In this document: in pieces, positions 1-8,635 of the stretch
Layout of the letters: every line of letters starts with the position of its first letter
Position numbering within the stretch: the first letter of the stretch is position 1
From: an uncultured Bacteroidia bacterium
Lineage (GTDB): Bacteria > Bacteroidota > Bacteroidia > Bacteroidales > F082
NCBI GenBank assembly: GCA_902785755.1
Contig: CACZZO010000010.1
Span: 1-43,761 of the forward strand
Reading direction: 5' to 3'
DNA: 43,761 bases
Program-made: the position numbers and the translations under genes
Notes under the pieces: model-generated
Told to the model about the DNA's origin: nothing
Databases searched by the model: none
What the model saw: only the letters and a program-made list of their open reading frames with translations

Positions 1-30
1 CGCCGCCGAAACCCTTTCGCTTTGAGGCCC

Positions 31-273
31 TTACCGAATAGATTTAAAATCTCTTGAAAAAATGTCAAAAATTACTTGGATTAGAACATAGAAAGCAGGA
101 ATCCAATTGCAGGGAACAATCATGCGAATATAGTTGCCGCCAAACTCGAAATTCTCACGCCCGTAAATGCGCATAATGCGGTTCATGCCCGAGCCAAGCG
201 ACTCCACCATCTCCACGTCGCGAAACACGCGCATCAGTTCCCGTTTGAATTCTATGCGATTTGTCTCCGTCAT
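31..273 (-). pseudogene. Internally deleted Schlafen AlbA_2 / RecG-like ATP-binding protein remnant
   Basis: This 80-residue frame joins two ends of a protein that is normally several hundred residues long. The N-terminus (TETNRIEFKREL) resembles the first strand of the Schlafen AlbA_2 DNA-binding domain. It runs straight into RVFRDVEMVESLGSGMNRI, which resembles the C-terminal ATPase-like part of RecG-related transcriptional regulators. The middle is missing but the frame is kept. The open frame extends upstream to 306, but a -7 box lies at 296-303, so a start at 273 (or 279) fits better. It follows the hsdR remnant on the same strand. I infer a decayed gene left by a deletion; whether the fusion peptide is made is unknown. 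Confidence 0.6.
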
Positions 274-295
274 TTGCATTCTTTGTTCGTCTTTG

Positions 296-303
296 CAAAA
301 ATA
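296..303 (-). promoter_or_regulatory. -7 box (TATTTTTG) of the AlbA_2/RecG-like remnant
   Basis: The minus strand reads TATTTTTG, an exact TAnnTTTG match, 23 bases before the start at 273. No clear -33 TTTG is visible. Confidence 0.45.
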
Positions 304-320
304 CACTTTTTAGTTGAGTT

Positions 321-383
321 TCACACCAAGGCTTTCTCTATCAGTGCCTCGAAGGCTTGTTCGTTGGTTTGGGAAACATTCAT
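321..383 (-). pseudogene. hsdR: Remnant of hsdR: first 20 codons only
   Basis: A 63-base minus-strand frame, ATG at 383 to TGA at 321, encodes MNVSQTNEQAFEALIEKALV. This looks like the extreme N-terminus of Bacteroidota type I restriction endonuclease R subunits, where NEQAFEALIEKALVG-like starts are common; that match is from memory, not a search. It lies 32 bases after the ATPase stop, at a place where hsdR could be expected. The remaining roughly 1,000 codons are absent and unrelated sequence follows. Inference: the operon lost its restriction subunit by deletion or replacement. A full hsdR left of the window cannot be excluded. Confidence 0.6.
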
Positions 384-415
384 ACCATTATATCAATTCA
401 AGAAAAACAATCTAT

Positions 416-1993
416 TTAACGCCTTTCTTTATTATTTTTCTCTATAGGTACAGACAAATAACTCCATAATGCATCATGGATTTTCATTGATTGTTTCAAC
501 AACAAATCGGGATCCCCTCTGAAAGCAAAACGAACCATATCTCCTGTATTTCCTATTATTCCAACTTTATATAGGTGCATTAAAATATCACTTAGTTTAT
601 ACTTAGATAGCAAATCAGAGACACTTGAAAACAACTCTTTATCTTGGTCTGTTTTTTTTGTAATATCTATCAATTTAAAAGGACATTTCAATCCAGTTAA
701 AATCATTTTAATTCCATCAATTTCACTACTTGTATAAGTAGCTTTCAATTCCTCAGATTGCTCAAACCAACTCAAAGAAGAATACTCTTTATTAATCCCT
801 TCAAACACTTTTTCGGTAAAGAAACTTTCCCGTGGATTCTGGTCTTTTGCAATAGTAAGCAATCTTACAATATCTCTAGGCCGATACCATGTTTTATTAA
901 GAATATAATCTTGAGTTTTAATACCTTTTATTTGTGACGGGAAATACTTTCCCCACACTTCCGCTTCACTTATTTTATCTTGTTCAAACAACTTGCACTC
1001 CGATGCGTACAATCTTTTATGTATTATTTTAACCAGCGGATGTTCCTCTTTTTCGCCCGACTGTTGCCACATCAAGTTTATTCCAAAATCTTCAACTGGT
1101 TTATTAATCTCCTTCCCCGCAGATTGCGTTGAATCCAAAACTTCTCTACGTAGTCCCGTAATAATAAATAGTTTATACCACTTTGACTGAGCGACTCGAT
1201 TCATTGCATCGATTGCCAAAATAAGGTCTCGAATCATCCATATGTCTTTTTGGTACTGTTTCTTCTCGCCATACGACAGTTCTACCTCATCGATAAAAAA
1301 GTAAAGATCCTTTTCACCAGGTGTTAGCTCCTCAAATAATGCCATCACCTGATTAATATACTCTACAAATTTTACCTTGTATTCTTCTTTCTTAATGTTT
1401 TCATTGCCTGTCAATCCAACTTCACCGCCAACATTTACCTCCACCACCGGTGTTTTTACTATAATATCGCCTTTAATAATATTGGGAATAAGACGATTTT
1501 TTTCCTTTTCATCCAACTTGACTGCTTTCACTACTGAAACAAACTGTCTCCAATTTTTATCGTCTTTGAATAATTCAATATTGTTTGCTTCACAAATTTC
1601 TACAATCTTTCTAAAAATAAACCATTCCCAAATTGCCACATAATCCTTTTGATTAGAGTCTCCACCCGATTTGATGCTAATCCAATCAGACCCTCTCGTG
1701 AATTTTGATTTAATATCTTCCGTCATTTTTTCCTTAAACAAGAAAAAATGAGTATTCGATTGATAATTTCTTTCAAGATATAAACTTATATATCGCATCA
1801 AAGCTGTTTTTCCCGTCCCCTTCAATCCAGTAATGAAGAACTTCTTCCCGAGGCGGAAAGCATCAAGGTCAATTACATCCGGAAGCAAAAAACCCTGCAT
1901 AAAAGTCTCTTTTTCTTCCTCTGAATCTGCCCTAAACTCATTTTTCGCATCTGTCTGACCAAAAAAGATGTCTTTTAACATTAACTTTTCCAT
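416..1993 (-). CDS. P-loop ATPase, Sll1717-like family
   Basis: A 525-residue ATPase. Residues 48-66 hold a Walker A motif (GLKGTGKTA) after the conserved opening DIFFGQTDAKNEF, and LYFFIDEVEL near residue 235 is the Walker B. The overall pattern resembles the Sll1717-type P-loop ATPases that recur in defence loci; the function is not established. No transmembrane segment or nuclease motif is evident. It starts 20 bases after hsdS on the same strand, so it probably shares the hsd transcript and sits between hsdS and the hsdR remnant. It is more AT-rich than hsdM and fic, suggesting later insertion into the operon. It may be an independent defence ATPase rather than part of the restriction complex. 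Confidence 0.7.
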   Translation of the reverse strand: MEKLMLKDIFFGQTDAKNEFRADSEEEKETFMQGFLLPDVIDLDAFRLGKKFFITGLKGTGKTALMRYISLYLERNYQSNTHFFLFKEKMTEDIKSKFTRGSDWISIKSGGDSNQKDYVAIWEWFIFRKIVEICEANNIELFKDDKNWRQFVSVVKAVKLDEKEKNRLIPNIIKGDIIVKTPVVEVNVGGEVGLTGNENIKKEEYKVKFVEYINQVMALFEELTPGEKDLYFFIDEVELSYGEKKQYQKDIWMIRDLILAIDAMNRVAQSKWYKLFIITGLRREVLDSTQSAGKEINKPVEDFGINLMWQQSGEKEEHPLVKIIHKRLYASECKLFEQDKISEAEVWGKYFPSQIKGIKTQDYILNKTWYRPRDIVRLLTIAKDQNPRESFFTEKVFEGINKEYSSLSWFEQSEELKATYTSSEIDGIKMILTGLKCPFKLIDITKKTDQDKELFSSVSDLLSKYKLSDILMHLYKVGIIGNTGDMVRFAFRGDPDLLLKQSMKIHDALWSYLSVPIEKNNKERR

Positions 1994-2013
1994 GTTGTAT
2001 TATTTATTGATTA

Positions 2014-3222
2014 CTAATTATTTACAATTTTCACCTTCCCCGTCACCACTTCATTGATGATGATCTGCTTCCGCTCCTGAAGAAGTGAGATTTGACGATT
2101 AACAATATCAATCGCCCCATTTATTTTATTGATATTCTTTTCAATACAAGCTGCTATAACTTCTCTTTCTTCTTTAGGCGGATATGGATAATATATGTTT
2201 TGTATCAAACTGACTGCCAATCCAGGTTGAGCAGCAGATTGCGAATATTGATTCAAATTAGATGCTCTAATTACTTCGCCTAACCAAACAAGATTTTCTT
2301 TGTTATATGGATATACAACAACTGCATGTTCCGATGCAAAAAACTGACCATGAGCATAATTGACGTTGCCGCATAAAGCGCCTTGCCTGCCAATCAAAAC
2401 ATAATCTCCATCATTTGTATACCTGTTTGTATATCCTCTAAAGCCATTTCCTCCAAAAACTGGATAACCAGCTTCCGTAGAATTATCAGAACTAATCGTA
2501 TCACCACTTTGTAATTTTGCAATATGCTTTAGTTTCCTCACTTCCCACCCCTCCGGCACCTCTCCAATCCATTCCACGCCGCTGTCCTTCATTTTCGCGT
2601 TGGGGTTGAGGCCTTTGGTTACGGCGCGGTTGATGATGATTTGCTTGCGCTCGTTCAAGAGGTCGATCATCTTCTGCTGCTGCGCTATGGCGGCGTCTAT
2701 CTTCGCCATTTTTTCATCAAGATATCCTACAATCGCATCTTGTTCTTTGCGCGGTGGCAGTAACGAAACGACTTGGCCAAAATCATCAGTGTACATACGC
2801 CATCTCGAAGGTATCACTCCCGATGAGTGTCTGGCAAACTCCGCCAAATAAAGAGGTGTTTTGTACAGATAATGAAGATATTTAGGATTAGAATCTTTTG
2901 TAAGTTTATAAACACAATATGCTGGACTAACAATTCCATCATATTTTGAAACGCCCAAACCACCCATCCAAGCAAGCATTATATTGATGACAAGATCATT
3001 CTCCGAAACAATTTTGTATCCTTCCAAAGACTCACTTCTTGAATCACCTTTTGCGGGCGTAATGCCATCGTATTGCGAAACAGACAATAATTCTTCATTT
3101 CCGTTCTCTGAGATAGAAAACGACTCTTTCCATAAGTATTTGGATTTAATCACTTCCCAATGGCTTGGAATCTCTCCGAGCCATTTCACGCCGCTGGACT
3201 TGTATGTATCGTATTGTTGCAT
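2014..3222 (-). CDS. hsdS: Type I restriction-modification specificity subunit HsdS
   Basis: This 402-residue protein has the two-repeat layout of type I S subunits. Target recognition domain 1 begins with KSSGVKWLGEIPSHWEV. A central coiled linker (KIDAAIAQQQKMIDLLNERK) follows at about residues 170-190. The motif recurs as DSGVEWIGEVPEGWEV, then target recognition domain 2 and a terminal helix with ISLLQERKQIIINEVVTGK. The product positions HsdM (and HsdR if present) on a bipartite DNA site. It begins 6 bases after fic, consistent with one transcript. The recognition domains are more AT-rich than the conserved helices, as expected for exchangeable domains. The specificity cannot be read from sequence alone. 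Confidence 0.93.
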   Translation of the reverse strand: MQQYDTYKSSGVKWLGEIPSHWEVIKSKYLWKESFSISENGNEELLSVSQYDGITPAKGDSRSESLEGYKIVSENDLVINIMLAWMGGLGVSKYDGIVSPAYCVYKLTKDSNPKYLHYLYKTPLYLAEFARHSSGVIPSRWRMYTDDFGQVVSLLPPRKEQDAIVGYLDEKMAKIDAAIAQQQKMIDLLNERKQIIINRAVTKGLNPNAKMKDSGVEWIGEVPEGWEVRKLKHIAKLQSGDTISSDNSTEAGYPVFGGNGFRGYTNRYTNDGDYVLIGRQGALCGNVNYAHGQFFASEHAVVVYPYNKENLVWLGEVIRASNLNQYSQSAAQPGLAVSLIQNIYYPYPPKEEREVIAACIEKNINKINGAIDIVNRQISLLQERKQIIINEVVTGKVKIVNN

Positions 3223-3228
3223 AATGTC

Positions 3229-4269
3229 TTACCCTTTGTTGATGACCCACAAGCCGTTTTTACGGCTTCCTTGGCGACTGATGACACCCATATCCTTCAG
3301 TTTTTTCATTTGCTTTTCCACCGCACGTTGGCTAATGCCCAAACGGTCGGCCATGTCAGTCGCCGTGAGAGAAGGATTATCGTGAAGCATCAGCAAAAGC
3401 CGTTTTTCATTTATACCGAACTTTATACCGAACTTTATACCGAACTTTATACCGAACTTTGTTCCGAACTCGCCATCTACATTAGGCAACGACTCCCCCT
3501 GACGTGCTTTCAATGTCTTGAAGATTTCGGCCAACATAAAGTCGATGAACGGCCCCGATTGCCCTTGCTTGCTGCTCTCGCCAATGGCATCGTAATAGGC
3601 TTGTTGGTTGGCATAGACCATGTTCTCCACAGGCAAATGCTCAAACAGCGGATGCAACTTGCCCAAAATCAGCGACTGCCACAAGCGTCCCGTCCTGCCG
3701 TTACCGTCAATGAAAGGATGGATGAATTCGAATTCATAATGGAACACGCACGAGCGGATGAGCAGGTGGTCTTTGCTGTTTTTCAGCCAGTTGAAGAGGT
3801 CGCCCATCAACTGCGGCACCCTTTCGGCTGGTGGAGCCAGATGCACTATGCCCTTCTCGCCAAACACGCCCACGCCACCGCTTCTGTATCGTCCGGGCTT
3901 GTCGACCAAGGCCTGCATCATCACCCCATGTGCTTTCAGAAGGTCTTTTTCCTTGAAGGCGTCCAAAGTGGGATAAAGCTCGTATGTTGCGATGGCGTTT
4001 TTCACTTCCTGAATCTGGCGGATGGGTGCCACCACGGTCTTGCCGTCGATGATGTCGCGCACCTCGTCCTCACTCAAGGTGTTGCCCTCGATGGCCAACG
4101 ACGAATGGATGGTCTTGATGCGGTTGGCCCGGCGCAGCCTTACGCCGTCTTCCTGTTCCAAATGGATGGCATAGCGTTCTATCTGTGCCGAAATCTCTGC
4201 TATCAGGTTGATGGCTTCCGCACTCACCGCAAACGGCGGGATGTATGTTAGAGTTTCTTGCTTTGCCAT
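3229..4269 (-). CDS. Fic-domain protein (probable AMPylase) with winged-helix C-terminus
   Basis: A 346-residue Fic protein. The active-site motif HPFIDGNGRTGR is intact and should carry out nucleotidyl transfer to a target hydroxyl. An N-terminal inhibitory-helix motif (SSLAIEGN) suggests an autoinhibited enzyme. The C-terminus is a winged helix (TATDMADRLGISQRAVEKQM), so it may bind DNA or regulate its own operon. Between them is a tandem FGIK linker encoded by 12-bp repeats. The frame is open upstream to 4353, but that overlaps hsdM; the start at 4269 (MAKQETLTYIPPF), 5 bases past the hsdM stop, is preferred. It sits inside the hsd operon. The substrate is unknown. Confidence 0.9.
   Translation of the reverse strand: MAKQETLTYIPPFAVSAEAINLIAEISAQIERYAIHLEQEDGVRLRRANRIKTIHSSLAIEGNTLSEDEVRDIIDGKTVVAPIRQIQEVKNAIATYELYPTLDAFKEKDLLKAHGVMMQALVDKPGRYRSGGVGVFGEKGIVHLAPPAERVPQLMGDLFNWLKNSKDHLLIRSCVFHYEFEFIHPFIDGNGRTGRLWQSLILGKLHPLFEHLPVENMVYANQQAYYDAIGESSKQGQSGPFIDFMLAEIFKTLKARQGESLPNVDGEFGTKFGIKFGIKFGIKFGINEKRLLLMLHDNPSLTATDMADRLGISQRAVEKQMKKLKDMGVISRQGSRKNGLWVINKG
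3411..3470. repeat. 12-bp coding tandem repeat in fic
   Basis: Four perfect copies of TTATACCGAACT (3411-3458) are followed by one degenerate copy (3459-3470). Read on the minus strand they encode repeated Phe-Gly-Ile-Lys units in the linker between the Fic domain and the winged helix. The unit is a multiple of three, so copy-number change would alter linker length and not reading frame. Confidence 0.95.
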
Positions 4270-4273
4270 GGCG

Positions 4274-6604
4274 TTACATGAGATTAAACAGTGACTGGAT
4301 AAACCCTTGGCTTTGGCGGTCGAGTTCGAGGATGTCGCGCTCGTTCTCTTCAAGGGAACGCAACGACACGGGCTTGTAGAAATACTTGTTGAAGGAAATT
4401 TCGCAGCCTATTTTGGTAGGCGGCAGGTTAATCCACGCATCGGCCGCATACGGACGCACCTCGCGCTGGAAGTATTCGTAGATGTCTTCCTTCACGGGAA
4501 TCTTCTCCGTGTCGCGCAGGTCGCTGTCAGGCTCATATTCAATGTATTGGCACACATAACTACCTTTTTCGCCTGGGAAGAATCCGTAGTCCGCGAGTCG
4601 TTTCTCGTCGATGCCGAAAGTGTCCACAAGGCTTTCCACTTCCTTGCTGCCCACCTTGTGCCGTTTCTTGACTACGGGCATGGCTTCGGGGTCGGTCGTG
4701 CTCATTGCGCGGGCAATGGCGTTGAGGGTGGTGGCTTTTGCGTCGAGTTTCAGTGCTTTAGCGGTCGTTGCAATCTTCTCGCTGAAAGCGTTGAAGTCCA
4801 TAAACACCTCGGTTCCAATGGCTTTCATCAAATTGTGCGCAAGGTTCATCAGGTCGCGGCGGTCTTTCCAATCCTTGGTGGAAACCAATTTGGCCAACTT
4901 CTTGTCGGTCATTTTGATGTCGTTGTCCTGCAAGTATTCCTTGATGGCGGGCAACTCCGCATCCAAGCCTTCAAACACCTTGTGGCCGTAGGTTTGATAA
5001 AGCCATTTCGAAAGTTCCAATTCGCCCTTGTCGTAAAGCATCTCGTCAATTTTCAGCGCATTGAACTGGCTTCGCAAGCGCAAAGGCCGCTCGATGGTGA
5101 CGTTGTAGAAGCGGAAGTCGTCGCCGTCGAAGATTTTGGAGGCCACATTGTTGTCATTGCCTTCTTTCTCAACGAAATCCATATAGGTTTTGAGGATGGC
5201 ATCACGATGCACCGCCGTGATGGTGCAGTTGCGCGAGCCTTGGTTTTTCCGCAGTTTCTCAAAGGCCTGCGAAGCGTCAATCAGTTGCACCTTGCCCTTG
5301 CGGTTTTCGGCTTTCTTGTTGGTGAGCAGCCATACGTAGGTGGTGATTCCCGTGTTGTAGAAGATGTTGTTCGGCAATTGGATGATGGCATCCACCAGGT
5401 CATTCTCAATCAGATAGCGACGGATGTTGCTCTCGCCGCTGCCTGCGTCGCCCGTAAACAGCGACGACCCGTTGTGAATGGAGGCCACGCGGCTGCCTTG
5501 TGGCTGGAAATCAAGCGGTTTCATCTTGTCCACCTCTTCCATTACAAAGAGCAACTGCCCGTCGGATGTGCGTGGCGTGCAGTCCACCACTTCCTCTTCG
5601 CCAGCAAAATTGGTCAATGTCAGTTCAAAACGATGGTCGAGCAAGGTCTTTTCGTGGTAAATCTTCTCCTTGTCGGTTTTCCACGACTTGCCGTAGGGCG
5701 GATTGGTGATCATATAGCCAAACGACTTGTCGGAAAAGGCGTTGTCGGTGATGGTGTTGCCCAAATGCATTCCGCTTGGGTCCACACCTTTAATAATCAG
5801 GTCCGACTTGCAAATGGCGTATGTCTCTGGGTTGATTTCGGTGCCCGAAAGTTGGATGGCCGCGCTCCTGACACCAATATCCATAAGGTATTCGCGGCTT
5901 TCGGTCAGCATACCGCCCGAACCGCAAGCGGGGTCGTACAATGAGATAATCTTGGGCAGGTTGTCCTTCACAGGCTCAAAAACAAGGTGCGCCAACAGCG
6001 AAATGGCATCGCGGGGCGTGAAATGTTCGCCTGCCTCCTCGTTGTTCTCCTCGTTGAAGCGACGCAGCAGCTCCTCAAACACGGTGCCCATGCCAATGTT
6101 GGTCATGGCGGGAAGCGTGATGCCGTCAGGGTCTTTCATCTCCTTGTCTGTCAGGTTGATGCGCGGGTCGGTGATTTTCTCGATGATGGACAAAAGCCTA
6201 TCGTTGTCAGCCAGTTTTCGGGCCTTGTTGTAATACTCGAAGTTCTTCAGCACGTCGCGCACGTTCTCGCTGAAGCCGTTGAGGTATTCGACGAAGTTGT
6301 CGTAAAGGATGTCGTTGCTGTCCGATGCCTGCGATTTGAGCCGGTTCAGCGTCCATTTGCTGGTGTTGAAATAACTCAACCCTGTGATGTCTTTCAGCAC
6401 GCCCTCATCCAAATTATTCAATCCACTTTCCTTGATTTCCTCCTCCACTTCTTCCTTGGTTGGCTCAAGCAAGGCATCCAAACGGCGCAAAACGACCATA
6501 GGCAGAATCACATCGCGATATTGACCGCGAAGAAACACATCGCGCAAAACATCGTCGGCAATCGACCATATAAACGAAACTATTTGATTATGAGAAATTT
6601 CCAT
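4274..6604 (-). CDS. hsdM: Type I restriction-modification DNA methyltransferase HsdM
   Basis: A 776-residue N6-adenine methyltransferase subunit. The N-terminus (FIWSIADDVLRDVFLRGQYR) is the helical HsdM_N domain. The S-adenosylmethionine-binding motif DPACGSGGML is at about residue 224 and the catalytic NPPYGKSWK at about 302. A long C-terminal extension of about 250 residues follows the methylase core, as in larger Bacteroidota HsdM proteins. It is the first gene of the hsdM-fic-hsdS-ATPase run; a -7 box lies 28 bases before the ATG. With HsdS it should methylate DNA. No full HsdR is visible in the window, so restriction activity is doubtful. Confidence 0.95.
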   Translation of the reverse strand: MEISHNQIVSFIWSIADDVLRDVFLRGQYRDVILPMVVLRRLDALLEPTKEEVEEEIKESGLNNLDEGVLKDITGLSYFNTSKWTLNRLKSQASDSNDILYDNFVEYLNGFSENVRDVLKNFEYYNKARKLADNDRLLSIIEKITDPRINLTDKEMKDPDGITLPAMTNIGMGTVFEELLRRFNEENNEEAGEHFTPRDAISLLAHLVFEPVKDNLPKIISLYDPACGSGGMLTESREYLMDIGVRSAAIQLSGTEINPETYAICKSDLIIKGVDPSGMHLGNTITDNAFSDKSFGYMITNPPYGKSWKTDKEKIYHEKTLLDHRFELTLTNFAGEEEVVDCTPRTSDGQLLFVMEEVDKMKPLDFQPQGSRVASIHNGSSLFTGDAGSGESNIRRYLIENDLVDAIIQLPNNIFYNTGITTYVWLLTNKKAENRKGKVQLIDASQAFEKLRKNQGSRNCTITAVHRDAILKTYMDFVEKEGNDNNVASKIFDGDDFRFYNVTIERPLRLRSQFNALKIDEMLYDKGELELSKWLYQTYGHKVFEGLDAELPAIKEYLQDNDIKMTDKKLAKLVSTKDWKDRRDLMNLAHNLMKAIGTEVFMDFNAFSEKIATTAKALKLDAKATTLNAIARAMSTTDPEAMPVVKKRHKVGSKEVESLVDTFGIDEKRLADYGFFPGEKGSYVCQYIEYEPDSDLRDTEKIPVKEDIYEYFQREVRPYAADAWINLPPTKIGCEISFNKYFYKPVSLRSLEENERDILELDRQSQGFIQSLFNLM

Positions 6605-6631
6605 AGCAACACTCGATGTAAAATTATTCTA

Positions 6632-6639
6632 CAAAAATA
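6632..6639 (-). promoter_or_regulatory. -7 box of the hsd operon
   Basis: TATTTTTG on the minus strand is an exact TAnnTTTG match. A TTG lies about 20 bases upstream of it (6660-6662), a weak -33 box. The hsdM ATG follows at 6604. Confidence 0.55.
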
Positions 6640-6672
6640 CAAAAATCTCCAAAACCAATCAAGTGAAATCGA

Positions 6673-6705
6673 CAACTTTCAACTCTCAACTCTCAACTCT
6701 CAACT
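6673..6705. repeat. 7-bp microsatellite at the end of the TonB receptor gene
   Basis: CAACTTT, then three CAACTCT units and a partial CAACT, run into the stop codon of the TonB receptor gene. Such short tandem repeats in gene-end spacers may vary in number by slippage. Confidence 0.85.
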
Positions 6706-8635
6706 AATACCTAAACTCCACCATCACCTCAAAACTTCTTCCCGGCATCGCCCGCCAAATCACGTTCTGGTAGTCGGTGTCGAAGAGGTTGTGGCAGCGG
6801 AGTTCGATGCGGAACTTCTTGATTTGCTTGCCAATGGCAATGTGGTGCAAAGTGTAGGGCGGGAGGTCGTAGGCGAAGAATTGTTGCTCGGAATAAGATG
6901 TGCTGCGGCGACCAGTAAATTCAAAGGTGTAGCTCACGTTCCAAGTCTTCCATTGCGTGTTGAGGAAAAGGTTGGCGTGGTGGCGCGGGATATAGATGAG
7001 TTGCTTGCCCTTGGTGCCTTGCTGTTCGGCCTTCTCGCTCTCGTCGGTAGTCACCGTGTAGACATAGTTGCCCGACAGCGTGATTTTCCAATTTTCTTTA
7101 ACAAACGCCGCGTCGAGGTGGTTCTCTATACCGCGAGCATAGACTTTCGCCACGTTTTCAGGCACCCAAAACCGGTATGAAGTCGGCATCCACTGTATCC
7201 AGTTTTTCACATTCGAGAAATAGCCTCCCGAGCGCAAGTCGAACTTGAATGGGCCTTTTTGCAGGCCGTATTTTATGGCCAAATCCACCGTGCGGCCATC
7301 TTCGGGCAAGAGGTCAGGATTGCCGCCCGGATACCAATAAAGGTCGTTCAACGAAGGATTACGGTAGTTGTGGCTGTAGCCTAAAGTTAGGCTCAGGGCC
7401 TTGTAGAACGGCATTTGGTAGGAGAAAGTCGCCGTGGGGAAAAGTCCCATCGGCTTGCCGTCGGTCCAGTCGTAACGTGCTGTAAGGCTGAGTTTTGCGC
7501 AGTCGAATGGCTCGCCGTCAACCGCAGCGTAGGCCGACACCACATCGCGGCGTTTCTCGCCCTCGTAATTGTTGCTCCTCACCCGCTCGTTGTCCCATTG
7601 CAGTTTGGCTTTCAGCGTCCAAGTCTGGTAAAGTTGCTGCTCAAGGTTGGCGATTTGGTGCAACACCAAGGCGTGGTTTTCGGAATTAATGAAAGTGACC
7701 GTGTCGTCGTTGGAAGGGATGCGCGTCAACAGGAAATAGCGTTGGTTTTCCACAAAGGCAGCCGATTTCAGTTGCAGGTTGCCCGTTGCCCAATAGGTCT
7801 TGAACGACACGAAATTGCGCGAGAAGTTATCCCGCGTCCATTCCTCCGAGTTGACATTGAACACGTTAGGCATGATAGGCGGCAAGTTGCGGTTGTTCCA
7901 TTGGTTCCATGAAGAAACCGAAAACACGCAGTTTTTTAACATCAAGCTCATTTCAGGCATCACGCCGTAGTCGACAAAATCGGCGTTGCGCTGCTTCATG
8001 CGCTGGTGCGGGATGGTGGCCAAATTCTCGTACTCGAAATCGTTGTCGGACGAGTTGCGGTAGGCCTTCACGCGAAACGAAAACGTCTTCCCATAGTTGC
8101 CCACCGTAACGAAACTGCCAAGCGTGTTGAAACTGCCGTAAGTCTGTTTCAAATCAAGGAGGAAACCGTCGCCGAAATGGTTGGTGTTGTCAATGTTGAC
8201 CGTGCCGCCCAATCCTCCGCTGTTGTTGGAAGTGCCGCTGCCCCAATTGAGGCTCACGTCGTCGGCCAAAAACACGGGAATGGTGCTGAAATCCACTTGC
8301 CCAAGCGTGGGCGCGTTGAGTTGGAAACCGTTCCATAACACCAAAGTATGGCTGGCCGTTGTGCCACGGAAAGAGGCCGTTGAAGTGCCGCCCGGCCCGT
8401 AAGTCTTGATGAAAACGGGACTATGCTGGATGAGCAAGTCCGACAAATTGGAGGTGCTTTTCGATTGCAGCACAAGCGTGTCCAACTTCCTCGCCACCAA
8501 AGGTTTCAGTGCCTCAATGTCGTTGCGCTCCGCAGTCACCTCCACCGCATGGAGCATAATAGTATCTTGGGCATGAAGCCGCGAAAGCCCCATGCCCAAT
8601 AAAATGAAAACAACAAATCCGAATTTGTGGTTCAA
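6704..8635 (-). CDS. TonB-dependent outer-membrane receptor (BtuB-like)
   Basis: A 643-residue receptor. Residues 1-22 form a signal peptide ending LSRLHAQ. The plug domain follows (LSDLLIQHSPVFIKTYGPGG, then SFRGTTASHTLVLWNG), with the usual glycine-rich end GGLGGTVNI. The rest is beta-strand-rich barrel ending in a C-terminal aromatic (VEFRY), as expected for BAM-dependent insertion. There is no SusD partner or CarboxypepD-like N-terminal domain, so it resembles cobalamin or siderophore receptors more than glycan receptors; the substrate is not known. The start is a TTG at 8635 inside the stop of the MORN gene (shared TTGA), chosen because it alone gives an intact signal peptide. Translation is probably coupled to the upstream gene. 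Confidence 0.88.
   Translation of the reverse strand: MNHKFGFVVFILLGMGLSRLHAQDTIMLHAVEVTAERNDIEALKPLVARKLDTLVLQSKSTSNLSDLLIQHSPVFIKTYGPGGTSTASFRGTTASHTLVLWNGFQLNAPTLGQVDFSTIPVFLADDVSLNWGSGTSNNSGGLGGTVNIDNTNHFGDGFLLDLKQTYGSFNTLGSFVTVGNYGKTFSFRVKAYRNSSDNDFEYENLATIPHQRMKQRNADFVDYGVMPEMSLMLKNCVFSVSSWNQWNNRNLPPIMPNVFNVNSEEWTRDNFSRNFVSFKTYWATGNLQLKSAAFVENQRYFLLTRIPSNDDTVTFINSENHALVLHQIANLEQQLYQTWTLKAKLQWDNERVRSNNYEGEKRRDVVSAYAAVDGEPFDCAKLSLTARYDWTDGKPMGLFPTATFSYQMPFYKALSLTLGYSHNYRNPSLNDLYWYPGGNPDLLPEDGRTVDLAIKYGLQKGPFKFDLRSGGYFSNVKNWIQWMPTSYRFWVPENVAKVYARGIENHLDAAFVKENWKITLSGNYVYTVTTDESEKAEQQGTKGKQLIYIPRHHANLFLNTQWKTWNVSYTFEFTGRRSTSYSEQQFFAYDLPPYTLHHIAIGKQIKKFRIELRCHNLFDTDYQNVIWRAMPGRSFEVMVEFRY

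Noticed and set aside
4307..5944. 545-codon plus-strand frame opposite hsdM
   Set aside because: It is antisense to a clear HsdM with intact motifs; its translation shows no recognisable domain and arises from GC-rich third positions.
5987..7180. 397-codon plus-strand frame
   Set aside because: Antisense to hsdM and the TonB receptor and crosses their promoter region; no domain similarity.
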